DNA of 64,000 nucleotides from Jaapia argillacea MUCL 33604 (taxonomy: Eukaryota; Basidiomycota; Agaricomycetes; Jaapiales; Jaapiaceae): positions 975,613-1,039,612 of the forward strand of contig KL197720.1 in the NCBI GenBank assembly GCA_000697665.1, written 5' to 3'. Positions 35,194 to 45,482 of the stretch are shown one piece after another. Position numbers and translations under genes: made by a program. The notes beneath the pieces were generated by a model. That model was not told the origin of the DNA. It did no database searches and saw nothing but the letters and a program-made list of their open reading frames with translations. Each line of letters starts with the position of its first letter. Positions within the stretch are counted from its first letter, which is position 1.

Positions 35194-35938
35194 TTAAATT
35201 GGACAAATCACCAACCCCTCTGCGCAACAATCATCGAGCAGACGAAGGGCGGTGCGCCTCATACCTTCTGCCAGGCTTGCAAGCCGGACCTCCCTAATCT
35301 GCGAAACGCCTGGAATATCACACCTCCAACGCGCGCGGATCATCTCAATAAAGGACGATTCAGAGTAAATTGATCCATGGATATGAAGTACCGTCAAATT
35401 TGGGCAGATAATCGGTAATCCCCTTTGCTTCATCTCGAGAGGATTCAAACGGTCCAATGTGTATCGGGCGAGGGACACGTTATCCCCCAAGAAGAGAGAG
35501 TTCAAGGAGGGGAGGTTTTGGAGGGATTGAGTTACGATGAGGTGCAGTGTCCCTAGGGAGGTAAGATTGAAGTGGAGGGTAGATATCTGAGGTGATGTGC
35601 GGGAGAGGGCAGACCCGAATTCTGGGGGTGATGGAATGGATCTCTCCGACAGGTGAATGATAGTGAGTGAAGGAAGGATTAGGTGGCCGAAGAACTGGCT
35701 GGAAACCCCATCGCTAGTCAATATCAGGACCCTCAACTTGAAGTACTTCAATGTCACTGGTATCGCGGGAAACGAGACCGAGGTAGACTCGGACCTATCG
35801 CAAATCGATAACCGACACTCCTCAAGGGACTGGCAGTGGGATAAGTCCAACGCTTCTTCAGTTGAGAGGCCGCCGTCTTCCGGAAGGCGAAGGCAAGCCA
35901 ACTGGCTCCATGGCAAAGATAATTCTTCGGGGAAATAA
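35194..35938 (-). pseudogene. F-box/LRR gene B, C-terminal half (split by transposon)
   Basis: The minus-strand frame reads from FPEELSLPWSQLACLRLPED to the C-terminus EGLVICPI, made of leucine-rich-repeat-like segments (PSLNSLFLGDN, LDRLNPLEM, CPNLTVLHIHGS). The upstream half of the same gene is at 44425-45246; the two parts join exactly when the 8.5 kb element and one copy of its target duplication are left out, giving the RDCTIRGYFPEELSLPW counterpart of gene C's RELTIRHYLPDDLSLPW. F-box proteins select substrates for SCF ubiquitin ligases; this copy is disrupted. Confidence 0.85.
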
Positions 35939-36071
35939 CCCAGGTTCCTTTAAGCAGTCGTCGCTATAGTGTTCTCGCTCCTAATTGCGAGGGCAAGTTG
36001 AAATGCTCAGTCAAGCAAACATGGCGCAAACAATTATCTAATAGCCTTACCTTTTTGAGCGACACTTGGAG
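35939..36071 (+). repeat. Outer terminal inverted repeat, left
   Basis: Identical to the reverse complement of 44286-44418. All its CpG sites are conserved in both copies. Confidence 0.9.
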
Positions 36072-36079
36072 GAGGAGAA

Positions 36080-36257
36080 CACTATAGGACGGCTGCAAAA
36101 AGTGGCCATCCGAGATTAATCCGAGGCTTACTCAATCCCTTCAGACACCCCGAAAAAGGGAGTGTCAAAGTGTTCAAAAATTCATTTGCCGATGGGTATT
36201 CCAAAGGTATCACTGTTACGTTCGTGACGCTACGCGTCCCCTCCGTCACGACGTTCT
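36080..36257 (+). repeat. Inner terminal inverted repeat, left
   Basis: Pairs with 43230-43407. Starts CACTATAGGACGGCTGC; the partner has GACAG at the same point. Confidence 0.9.
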
Positions 36258-36385
36258 TTCTGATGTAAAAAAAACAAACGAGATGAGACGCGATAGGCAA
36301 ACCCATTGAACTTATATCAGCCCAAAGAATATAAGATAGATCTACCCCCAAAATCGGACCCGCAAATGCGACAGATCACCAACTG

Positions 36386-38540
36386 ATGCCACTGGGTACC
36401 AGCGAGCTCCAGTGTATCCTTCGTATACTCGAAGACTGCAACTCCACTCCCTCGGAGCTCTTCGTGACATTCCTCCAAGACCCACAGAGACAGTTCCCCG
36501 ATGCCGCAAAACAGTTGCAGGCAAACACCGAGAAACTCCTAGATGTTCTCCTTCACGGAACAACGGAGATGAGGGTTCTCGTGTGGTCCCACAACATCTT
36601 GAAGGAGAGGTATCGGCAAGAGGTAATGTCGATCGCCGAGAAGAAGGCTGGGTTGCACTTCACTGCCCGCAAAGCCACCCATGATCAGGTCTTGACATTT
36701 GATATCGACATCATCACTGATCAGATGATGGCCCTTGCCCCAGGAGTTTGGAGGTTGTTGGATGTTCTCCTTTCCGCAGATGAGGCGGCTGTTCGAAGGT
36801 GTCGGCGTCGACAACGGAAAAAGTCAGCCGAAGTCGGAGAAAAGCGGGCTCGATCGAATACATTGCACGAGGAGACAGCCCAGGGTGATGATGAATGGAC
36901 AGATAGCGAGGACGAGTACTGGCAGGACGAGTTCTTGTCTTATGTTCCGGAGGATCCCGATGATCCTGAAAGCGAGAATGATCAAGGGAGAGCAGACGAG
37001 AGAATTAGAAGAATACTCACCATGGTGTGTTTGATGAGCCTGACACGATTATGGGTTGTTGAAAATCGGCCTGTAGAAAAAAGTCGTGATAATCAGTATC
37101 CTTGCAAACAGCACGAACCAATGGTGTAATACATTGCAAACGATGCATGGGCTTTATTTGCATGCCTGCAATGCCCCGGTTTCGGTTCTTGATCTGTTTG
37201 CACAGCTTGGAATCTCGATTTCATCCGCCGCGATCAATGACACCGTCTCGAGCTTGTCACGCAAATCGTACAGGGAGACACAACAGTTGGGGAAAACACT
37301 TCTTGCCGCATATGCCTACGATAATTTCGATGTTGAGGTGAAACAGGCAGTCCATACAGTCGAGAGCACTCACGAATCCCTTCTACACCTCACGTCTGGT
37401 ACAATGCTTCGCCTTGATCACGGTGTCACAACCGATGACCTTCGTTGCTCAGACGAACTCTGGAAACAATCGAAGATCAATCCAACGAACTTTCGGATGC
37501 CAAAATCAATTGACTGGACGAAACTACTCACAATCCATATGGAGGAAGCTCATCCCTCGGGACTGACTCGTCGAGATCAGTTCTGTGTATGGCAGTTCCT
37601 GCACGATCTGGTTCATCACGGGCCGGAGTACTTTGCCCAATTTCGGAACAACTTGGGACATCCGGAGGTGGTTGATCAGATCCCAGTGGTGAAGTCAAAA
37701 CAAATACCTGTGAAGGGGATGGATATTAATCAAAGTACAGTTCCCGGAAATCGAGATGCATTGATAAATCTCTTTGGTCAGGGAGGGTTAGGAGACCCTA
37801 TCAAGGAGAAGGAGAAGGGTGTGAAGGATATTGGCGACCACGTCATACTTGTCCATGGTGACCTCTCAACTTGCGAATGAGTCCAGAGCTTGCAGGAGTC
37901 ATGCACTACGGAAGATACCCCCTGGAACTGGTTCCAATTTGTCGTATTCGTGATGGGACTATTCCACTTGAAGATGGCAGTGGCGGACGCCATTTGGAAG
38001 ATTTTCATCCACCCAAAACAGGCTCGTATGGACGAGACAAGTCTAATGAAACAGGTTGAGCAAATTCGACCCAAGGAGACGAGTAAAATTGCTACCAAAC
38101 CTGGATTTTGCCGGATGCACCAGGTGATCCAATACACTGGGATTGCGAGCCAATTGGATATTCTGAGGGAAGAAATCAGCAAGCAAAGGTGGCCGATCAA
38201 CAGTTTGGTAGAATGGGCGAACACACAGCCAAGCTGGAACAAGATTTGGGATTTGGGGGTCAGAGCAACAAAGAATTATGTTGCTGACAGTAACCTCTCA
38301 GCAAAGCAATTTGATTCTCCAGATCAGCGAGACGAGGAATTAGAGAACACGATGTTGAAGGAGAGGTACTTCCTGCTCTATGAAGAGCTGACCCATGCAC
38401 TCAACGCAGGGGATATTGGTCAGGTCGAGGAGTGTTTTCTACCATGGGCATTCGTCTTCAAGGGTTGCGGGAAGCACAAATATGCCACACAGATGATAAA
38501 ATTCCTTTACGATCTATACTTCGTGTACCCACCATGCCTA
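36386..38540 (+). pseudogene. DUF6589-domain protein gene, N-terminal and central part
   Basis: Begins MPLGTSELQCILRILEDC at 36386 and continues through a Lys/Arg/Asp-rich acidic linker. A short intron (about 37024-37076) leads to the DUF6589 core: KKVVIISILANSTNQWCNTL, LGKTLLAAYAYDNFDVEVK, TSGTMLRLDHG, then HGDLSTCE / VQSLQESCTTEDTPW, NWFQFVVFVMGLFHLKMA, and GCGKHKYATQMIKFLYDLYF. A TGA at 37878-37880 interrupts the frame where relatives appear to have Arg (CGA); both sides are otherwise in frame. Coding stops at about 38540 where foreign sequence begins; the rest is at 40070-40600. DUF6589 proteins are abundant in agaricomycetes and usually repeat-borne; a transposase role is suspected, not shown. 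Confidence 0.8.
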
Positions 38541-40069
38541 CGGTGTGGAAGGAGAGGGCAGTCTACACGTAGAAATACGATAGACTCTTACTTTTAAATC
38601 AGAATCAAATCTGTTTTCAATACACTCACAATTGAATCTAGCCTTAGAACACAAACTACCTGAATCGAAAAAGTCACAAGAAGACAAGCCTACACTGTCG
38701 TCGAACCATGTGTAGCCCCTCGCGGATGCACCACCTACACGTCGGAGGACTCGGTTCGGTTTANNNNNNNNNNNNNNNNNNNNNNNNNNNNNNNNNNNNN
38801 NNNNNNNNNNNNNNNNNNNNNNNNNNNNNNNNNNNNNNNNNNNNNNNNNNNNNNNNNNNNNNNNNNNNNNNNNNNNNNNNNNNNNNNNNNNNNNNNNNNN
38901 NNNNNNNNNNNNNNNNNNNNNNNNNNNNNNNNNNNNNNNNNNNNNNNNNNNNNNNNNNNNNNNNNNNNNNNNNNNNNNNNNNNNNNNNNNNNNNNNNNNN
39001 NNNNNNNNNNNNNNNNNNNNNNNNNNNNNNNNNNNNNNNNNNNNNNNNNNNNNNNNNNNNNNNNNNNNNNNNNNNNNNNNNNNNNNNNNNNNNNNNNNNN
39101 NNNNNNNNNNNNNNNNNNNNNNNNNNNNNNNNNNNNNNNNNNNNNNNNNNNNNNNNNNNNNNNNNNNNNNNNNNNNNNNNNNNNNNNNNNNNNNNNNNNN
39201 NNNNNNNNNNNNNNNNNNNNNNNNNNNNNNNNNNNNNNNNNNNNNNNNNNNNNNNNNNNNNNNNNNNNNNNNNNNNNNNNNNNNNNNNNNNNNNNNNNNN
39301 NNNNNNNNNNNNNNNNNNNNNNNNNNNNNNNNNNNNNNNNNNNNNNNNNNNNNNNNNNNNNNNNNNNNNNNNNNNNNNNNNNNNNNNNNNNNNNNNNNNN
39401 NNNNNNNNNNNNNNNNNNNNNNNNNNNNNNNNNNNNNNNNNNNNNNNNNNNNNNNNNNNNNNNNNNNNNNNNNNNNNNNNNNNNNNNNNNNNNNNNNNNN
39501 NNNNNNNNNNNNNNNNNNNNNNNNNNNNNNNNNNNNNNNNNNNNNNNNNNNNNNNNNNNNNNNNNNNNNNNNNNNNNNNNNNNNNNNNNNNNNNNNNNNN
39601 NNNNNNNNNNNNNNNNNNNNNNNNNNNNNCTTACTGCTATCTCTCTGCGTGAACGCGAATTCCTCCCTTCGAACACTTGATCCTACTGCTTAAACTCGAT
39701 CTCGATAAGATTAGCTCTCGGTCGAATAAGCTTTCCAGACTCTAACGCACGTGGAATTTACTTCCGCGCTTGCGATCTGATCTTACTCCTCTCGTCTACG
39801 ACTATCTGGCTCCCTGGCTCTCGAAGCTCTGCCAACCACTACCCTCTGGCTCAAAACTCCTGATTCGCAGCCCCATACCTCACACCTGTACACGGTTAAA
39901 CCGAGTACAGAGTGCTGTCTCCCACTCGTTTCCCTCTCTCTCTCTCGCTACGTCTAGGCTACGCTTACGAGTCAAAAGTCCTTCTACCTGGAGACTTGCG
40001 TTTCCTCTACAACGGTAAGGTCAGTTCTACTCGATCCGAGAATAATTGTACAACTTACATTGATAGGCA
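38541..40069. mobile_element. Unidentified insertion inside the DUF6589 gene, containing an assembly gap
   Basis: The sequence between the two parts of the DUF6589 gene has no relation to it. The left 220 bases and right 440 bases flank 866 undetermined bases (38764-39629). The sequence is CT-rich on the right, has no coding frame, and could be a long terminal repeat or solo LTR of a retroelement, but no matching ends or target duplication could be recognised. Family uncertain. Confidence 0.4.
38764..39629. other. Assembly gap (866 N)
   Basis: Run of undetermined bases within the insertion. Apparent open frames across it are meaningless. Confidence 0.99.
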
Positions 40070-40600
40070 AGCAATCCAAATGAACATTTTGTGCAACCCA
40101 ACGGGGAAGAAGTATCACTTTCGGCCTATCGACTGGTGGGTGGAACATAATAACCTCTACATAAAAGTGAGGAAACAACTGATTTTTTGGTATTACGAGC
40201 CAATCTCAGTACTCAATGATAGAGAGTCTATGGTGGTCAATTCTCGAACCAGACAAAGGTGAGAATCCTCAAAGAAACAGCCTTGATAGAAGTTTGGAAG
40301 AATCTTCGCATCAACTTCGAGAAGATGCATGTCTTCAATCACAAAACATTCATCCAGTCCCTGCCGAAGATGAAGAAAACTTTCGATAAACTGATGGAGT
40401 ATATCGAGACAAGGAGGACCCACAAGTTTGTACCGAAAAGGAAATCTTGCCACCTCATCCTCAATATGATGGAAGAGGGGATGAACCAGTTGATGGCAGA
40501 TGAGGCTGGTGTGGCACGGAAGGCAAAGAAGGCAGAGGATGATGAGTGGGAAGATATCGAGAATGAGGCTGAAGGGGAAGAAGGGGATTTGGAGGCTTGA
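40070..40600 (+). pseudogene. DUF6589-domain protein gene, C-terminal part
   Basis: Continues the gene after the insertion: QAIQMNILCNPTGKKYHFRP, DWWVEHNNLYIKV, then, after a frame change near 40258, LIEVWKNLRINFEKMHVFNH and SLPKMKKTFDKLMEYIETRR, and an acidic end EGEEGDLEA at 40600. These are the usual final segments of the family. It converges with the helicase gene, whose end is at 40603. Confidence 0.75.
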
Positions 40601-40602
40601 AG

Positions 40603-43181
40603 TCATGATGGGTAGCTGCTGGCAAAGATGTGGACAAAATGATGATTGGATATGAGTGGTGGTGCAGAAGCGCCCACAGACATTGGTGCGGATTGAGATG
40701 AAGGCGTTGGCACCAACGGGGCGACAGCAGAAGATGGGCTGTGTGACACTTGCGGACTCAGGTTCTCTGTCTCTGCATGAGCTTGGACCGGCCCTGGACA
40801 GAGCTTGCTGCGTTCTTGGAGACGATTAGCTACTGAGGAAATTAGAGATGACGTGTGACTCACTATTGTGCCCAACTTGCTTGCAAACACTACATGTAAT
40901 CATTCGCTTCGCAGTCGTCTCTGCTCCTGCATGGCTGTTCCTATTCTGCAGCTGGAGGGGAGCAGACGAAGTTCCTACTCGACCGGTTCTACTTGTTTGA
41001 GGTAGGGGGAAGAAAGAGTGGACGAGGTCCAGGAGGGAGGGACCGAGCTCGTCCACATATTCTGGTCGCCATGCCAATTCCCTACAAAGGTCCTCCTTGC
41101 TCGCCAATTTGCTTGACTGAGCACAATCGACAACTCGTTGAATGACGGATGTTGTCATCACGAGATTCCCACCGAAATTTGTGAAAACAGCTGAGGGGAA
41201 CTTGAGGCGAGCTTTTTCGTCATGCCAGGTGAGGAGTGCAGAGCGCAGTGAGATCTCTTGGGAGCCGGTGTTGTATGGCTTGATGTGCGACTTCCTCATC
41301 GTCTTGGAGGCGGAGATGGAGGTGGTTGTTTTCAAGTGAGTGAATGCGTCGGGTTTACAGAGATCACAGCAGATTGTTGGTGTTTTAGGAGCACAGCGCT
41401 GGCAACCAGCTGGGGATGAAGTGTCGCACTCGAGGTGATCAAAGGCTGCGATAAGAATAAAGTGTGAGAAGGGATTGCTCCAATACAGTAACAAGCCACC
41501 CACTTCGTTCATCATTCCGATACACCAATTTTACAACTCGCCTTCAACAATTCAGCTTTCGAGCATCTGTGTTGATGAGGTCGTCTATGGCTGGGTCTAA
41601 TTCCAGGACTTTCTTTCTGCCAGCAGAGATATTGGAGCCCTTGCTGGACTGCTTCGAATAGAAGACTTTTCTGTCTTCATCCGATACCCCAGGCCCCTGT
41701 GTGCAACTGCTGGCTGCAATATGGGACGTTCATCATGCTCCTCAACTTCTCCCTCGTCTTCTCCACCAGCTTCCTCCTCCCCCTCATCCTCCTTCTCGTC
41801 CTCCTGCCCTGGTTCACTTCCATTTGCAACAGGAGCAGGGACTGGGGATTGTGAAATCGTGCTTGAGGCAGCGTGTCGCTTTGCAGGTGGAGCACAAGTA
41901 GGCTCCTTGGCTTTTCGCTTTTTACCTCCTGCTTCCCTTCGCTTCTCAGCTGCAAGTCTAGCCTTCTCGTGCTCGTCATCGTAGTGGTGTGGTTCAGCCA
42001 GAAGTATTGCAAAACCCTCCTGGCCTTCTCCTCATGCAGCTCGACCGAAGTGTTGCCATAACGTGTTGATGTTGCATGGAGCCCTCCACTGGATGACAAT
42101 CTCAATATCTGGAAGGTCCAATCCCTAGCAAAGACTGTCATCCAAGGCATCAATTAGCAATTCAAAATGAACTTACCATCCCAAACGAGTCTGTGACACA
42201 AAGACCGTATGTATCCCCAGACCCAAATGTCTCAAACTCCTTTTTGTGATAGGTTTCAGACATTACAGAGTGGAAGTGCTTGAGTCGAACCCTCAGGTGG
42301 TCTGGAAGCAGACTTTGCAGGTGCTTTGCTGCCATCTCCACCTCCTTCCAATCATTGAAGAAAACTAGGAACTTGGGTGGTGCTTTTCCAGTCTCTACAA
42401 TGTCCTTCGGTATGAGGAAGTCGAGATCGTGAAAGTTTGACATCGCATTTTGCATCTGGTGGACTGCGATTGCAATTGTGGGACGGTCGTTGGAGCGGAA
42501 AATAAGTCTTGGGCTATGAAGTTGGAGGATGTCTGAGACATCAGCCAGAGTTGCAGTGGGAAGGGTCGCAGAGGTAACATAGAATGGCACTGTCTCGGGA
42601 ATGAGGTACCGGAGACTACCAACGTGCTTATACTGGTTTCAGAATTCGCTCCACTCACTAACACAATGCCCTTCGTCGAAGACAATGTAGAGCAACTTCG
42701 AGGTGAAGTGGCTCTTCTTCCAAAGCTTTTTGAAGTGTCCACCCTCCTCCATAAGATTTCTGGGTTGACTACTATGACCTGGTGTTGACCTGCCTCAACA
42801 TCCTACACCAACTAGTTAGCATGCTGAGAATCACTGAGATCATAGAGAGGTTACCTTGAATGTTACCTCACTGGCATTTGTTGTGTCAATAGCAACCCCA
42901 CTCATATCAGCTTTCTTCAATAAATCGACATTCTGCTTCCCAAGAAGATTGAGGGGGGTGACGACAATGATGAATTTATCCTGATTCTCTTCCAAGGCCA
43001 TGAGAAGGGGTATCCAGAAGCTGAGAGTCTTCCCCATCCCAGTTGCAGCCACAGAAACAACATCTTTCCTGTCCTCGAGCAAAGCTTTCGCAACACACAT
43101 TTGGAACAAGCAAGGGCGCTTCTGAAATCTCGACTTGACCAAGTCATGGATCCGTTGGAATGACCATTTCGAAGCAGACAT
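40603..43181 (-). pseudogene. RecQ-type DNA helicase gene, degraded
   Basis: Starts MSASKWSFQRIHDLVKSRFQ at 43181. ATPase motifs: Walker A VAATGMGKTLSFWIPLL, IIVVTPLNLLGKQN, DEAH-type FDEGHCVSEWSEF (about 42640-42680), VPFYVTSATLP, helicase C-terminal KFLVFFNDWKEVE, and motif VI WQHFGRAARE, followed by a Lys/Glu-rich tail, a cysteine cluster (CDTSSPAGCQRC, CCDLC) and a CSVCKQVGHN knuckle. A TGA at 42639-42641 replaces an expected Arg, and the frame slips shortly before it (about 42745). The standard Arg of motif VI QRxGRAAR is His here. Such helicases in agaricomycetes are often carried by mobile elements; here it shares inverted repeats with the DUF6589 gene. Confidence 0.8.
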
Positions 43182-43229
43182 TATGTGAACAGAGAATCCA
43201 GATAACCTTTTAGAGGTGTGTGTTTGGCT

Positions 43230-43407
43230 AGAATGTCGTGACTGAGGGGACGCATAGCGTCATGAACGTAACGGTGATACCTTTGGAATACCCATCAGCA
43301 AATGAATTTTTGAACACTTTGACACTCCCTTTTTCAGGGTGTCTGAAGGGATTGAGTAAGCCTCAGATTAATCTCGGATGGCCACTTTTTGCAGCTGTCC
43401 TATAGTG
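43230..43407 (-). repeat. Inner terminal inverted repeat, right
   Basis: Reverse complement of 36080-36257 apart from about nine differences, eight being transitions at CpG. Ends CCTATAGTG at 43407. Confidence 0.9.
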
Positions 43408-44285
43408 TTTGGGGCTGCGTACCTCATATCCATACTTGAACTCATCTTTCGTCAGCCGTCGTGCAACCAGAATTGTGATCGTGATCTATCCTTGGCTATG
43501 ACGAGAGGTAGACTGCTGCAAGGTGTTCATGGTCCGAGAGAGCGACGTGGAAGAAATCAAGGAGAATCATCCCGCCAACTAGTGGATGCACCAAGCAATC
43601 CATTTTCAGGGAGCCATGCTGATTGCAATAAACTGTGAAAACCTAGAAATTCAGGAGCGATCTCGTTGGGATGGTCGTGGTGGAGAAAAAAGCAAAACGG
43701 TTGGGGTCGACGGCGGCCTGTGGAATGTGTGAGGTTGAGCTGATGTAACGGACGAGGATGTCAGGACAGCTGTCGGAAATCACTGCAGGGTCCCACCAGA
43801 AGCACCACGGCAGGCATTGTGCAAGATTGATGTCGTGTCAGATCGTTCCTCATCCTTGTATTCCATTCACATCCCCATATCAGAAAAAAACATATACTTC
43901 CCTAGACCTGTCGTTGACTGTCAGCTGCAGCTTGAATCCGTGGGTTGCACGACCCAACAATGTTGTAATTTCCGACGAGAGAATAATCTCGCCAGTTGGG
44001 GTCCTTCTACATCAAGCAGCTGATCATTGCAAGAATTAGAATTTGGAAGATGCCATGCAGAAGGAAGGGGGCCTGAAGATCTTCCTCGTCATGCAGGCCC
44101 TCCTCTTGCCCACCTCAGCGCTTTCATCTTCTCTTCATTGGGCGTCTGATGACCAGCTGGGTTACAACTTTACACTCTTACCAGAGACTGATGGCAGCTG
44201 ACCTTCATTCCACTCCTCTGGGGCACTAATACTTCCAGCAGACTATGATCCTACTGAATCCTGGACCCTTGTCTCCCCAGGACCA
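43408..44285. other. Internal sequence of the outer element, non-coding
   Basis: About 880 bases between the inner element's right end and the outer right inverted repeat. Short open frames on both strands show no family features. It may be the body of a non-autonomous outer element. Confidence 0.4.
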
Positions 44286-44418
44286 CTCCAAGTGTCGCTC
44301 AAAAAGGTAAGGCTATTAGATAATTGTTTGCGCCATGTTTGCTTGACTGAGCATTTCAACTTGCCCTCGCAATTAGGAGCGAGAACACTATAGCGACGAC
44401 TGCTTAAAGGAACCTGGG
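44286..44418 (-). repeat. Outer terminal inverted repeat, right
   Basis: Exact reverse complement of 35939-36071 by eye; followed by the AAATAA target duplicate at 44419-44424. Confidence 0.9.
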
Positions 44419-44424
44419 AAATAA

Positions 44425-45246
44425 CCCCGAATTGTGCAGTCCCGTATGTGGCGGTGTGCAGGAGGTGGTTGGGTACAAGTACACAATCGTCTTCCAATAT
44501 CGCAACATTTAACTCCTCCAACCTGGGCCAAGAGCTTACTTCCTGGAGAAGTACAATTGAACCCCAGGTAACATCCATATTTAAATAGCAAAGGTGTGGA
44601 GATTGAAGAGCGGTGGTCACAACGGAAGCTTCAACTTGAGGCCACTGCGTGGTCTCGTTGTAGCGGCTCTGGTGAGCCACTCCGCCACAGTGGAGGTGTA
44701 AGATACAGTTCTGTGCGCCGTCCACGGATTCTGATAATAATCTGGAGTGACCTGAAGGCGACACCAAAGTGTACTCGTCTTAATCACTACTTCCCTCCAA
44801 ACACGGCACACCTTGGTCAGGAGGATGGGCACCCGTCTTATACCTGGCACTCCGATGGTACGCGAGTCAACGTCGAGGCAATTGACGAAGATCTTCGATG
44901 GGAGCCCTGGCGGGAGTCGCTTTATCGCGCCGGCTAGCACACGTGTATGAGCTTCTTGGTGACTCTGGAGCCGTTGGCGATCTTGGGTGAGGGCATCGAT
45001 CTGAGCTTGCAGGCGCGGTAATTCCGCATCCAGGGGATCGATCTGTAGTTGTTGCTGTATGAGGAATGTTCGGATTTCCAGAATCTGGTCTACTCGTGGA
45101 GGAATGTTCGTTCTGAGGAGATGAGGGGTGGGTGAGGGTAATGGGGAGCGACGAAGTTGGTTGTTTGGCGTTGGTTCTACAACGATATCATATTTCACAT
45201 CAAGAGCGTCCTTGATATGGAGTGAATACAGCCTACCCTGATCCAT
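44425..45246 (-). pseudogene. F-box/LRR gene B, N-terminal half
   Basis: Starts MDQGRLYSLHIKDALDVKYD at 45246. A heptad-like helix (IQQQLQIDPLDAELPRLQAQ) leads to the F-box-like segment RLPPGLPSKIFVNCLDVDS, VPILLTKVCRVWREV, TSTLWCRLQVTP. A frame change follows around 44630-44650, after which the in-frame LRR part (PHLCYLNMDVTWGS, WPRLEELNVAILEDD) runs up to the insertion point. The rest of the gene is at 35194-35938. Its upstream region resembles that of gene C (45300-45400 against 47370-47460). Confidence 0.85.
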
Positions 45247-45482
45247 GGATAACCAGGAGTAGACAACTCAGGCAGCATAGCTAAGTAAAGCGAAGCTCAG
45301 TCACAACCCGCTTTTTGGCAGTTACTTCTGCAAATCCGGAAGGGTTGAACTTCGCTCAACTTCGGCTCGACGGAAACTTGAACCTTGTTACTTTGTTACT
45401 TCTACAAAACTGTTTTTCGTGCGCTTTTCAGAGCTCTTTATCCAATATATAAGATGACATGTCGACGCCCATCCCGTTACAA

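Larger units (their letters stand above)
33735..35765. repeat. Tandem duplication, unit 2
   Basis: Second copy of the block starting at 30959: a truncated pICln piece, the second 137-residue gene and the 3' half of an F-box gene, continuing from there into the complete F-box gene. Homology to unit 1 stops near 35765, the point corresponding to the unit 1 end. Confidence 0.85.
36080..43407. mobile_element. 7.3 kb DUF6589/RecQ element with 178-base inverted repeats
   Basis: Ends match as inverted repeats at 36080-36257 and 43230-43407, beginning CACTATAGGAC. The element carries a plus-strand DUF6589 gene and a minus-strand RecQ-type helicase gene converging near 40600. I see no convincing target duplication directly at these ends. 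The inverted repeats differ at about nine positions, eight of them C/T or G/A changes at CpG, so this inner element is older than the outer ends. Both genes contain breaks. A 1.5 kb unrelated insertion with an assembly gap interrupts the DUF6589 gene. Confidence 0.8.
35939..44418. mobile_element. Composite DNA transposon, 8.5 kb, inserted in an F-box gene
   Basis: Bounded by inverted repeats at 35939-36071 and 44286-44418 that are identical over about 133 bases by eye. They begin CCCAGGTTCCTTTAAG and are flanked by a direct duplication AAATAA (35933-35938 and 44419-44424; up to 12 bases if the CCC/GGG ends are counted as target). The host gene's two halves lie precisely on either side. Most of the interior is the 7.3 kb element 36080-43407; the outer element's own sequence is then only about 140 bases on the left and about 1 kb on the right (43408-44418). 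The superfamily is not certain. Perfect repeats mean a recent move. Confidence 0.85.

Noticed and set aside
38708-39676. Open frames of over 300 codons on both strands
   Set aside because: They consist almost entirely of undetermined bases.
36054-43420. A target duplication directly at the ends of the inner element
   Set aside because: Left flank (GAGGAGAA) and right flank (TTTGGGGC) do not match; none is claimed.
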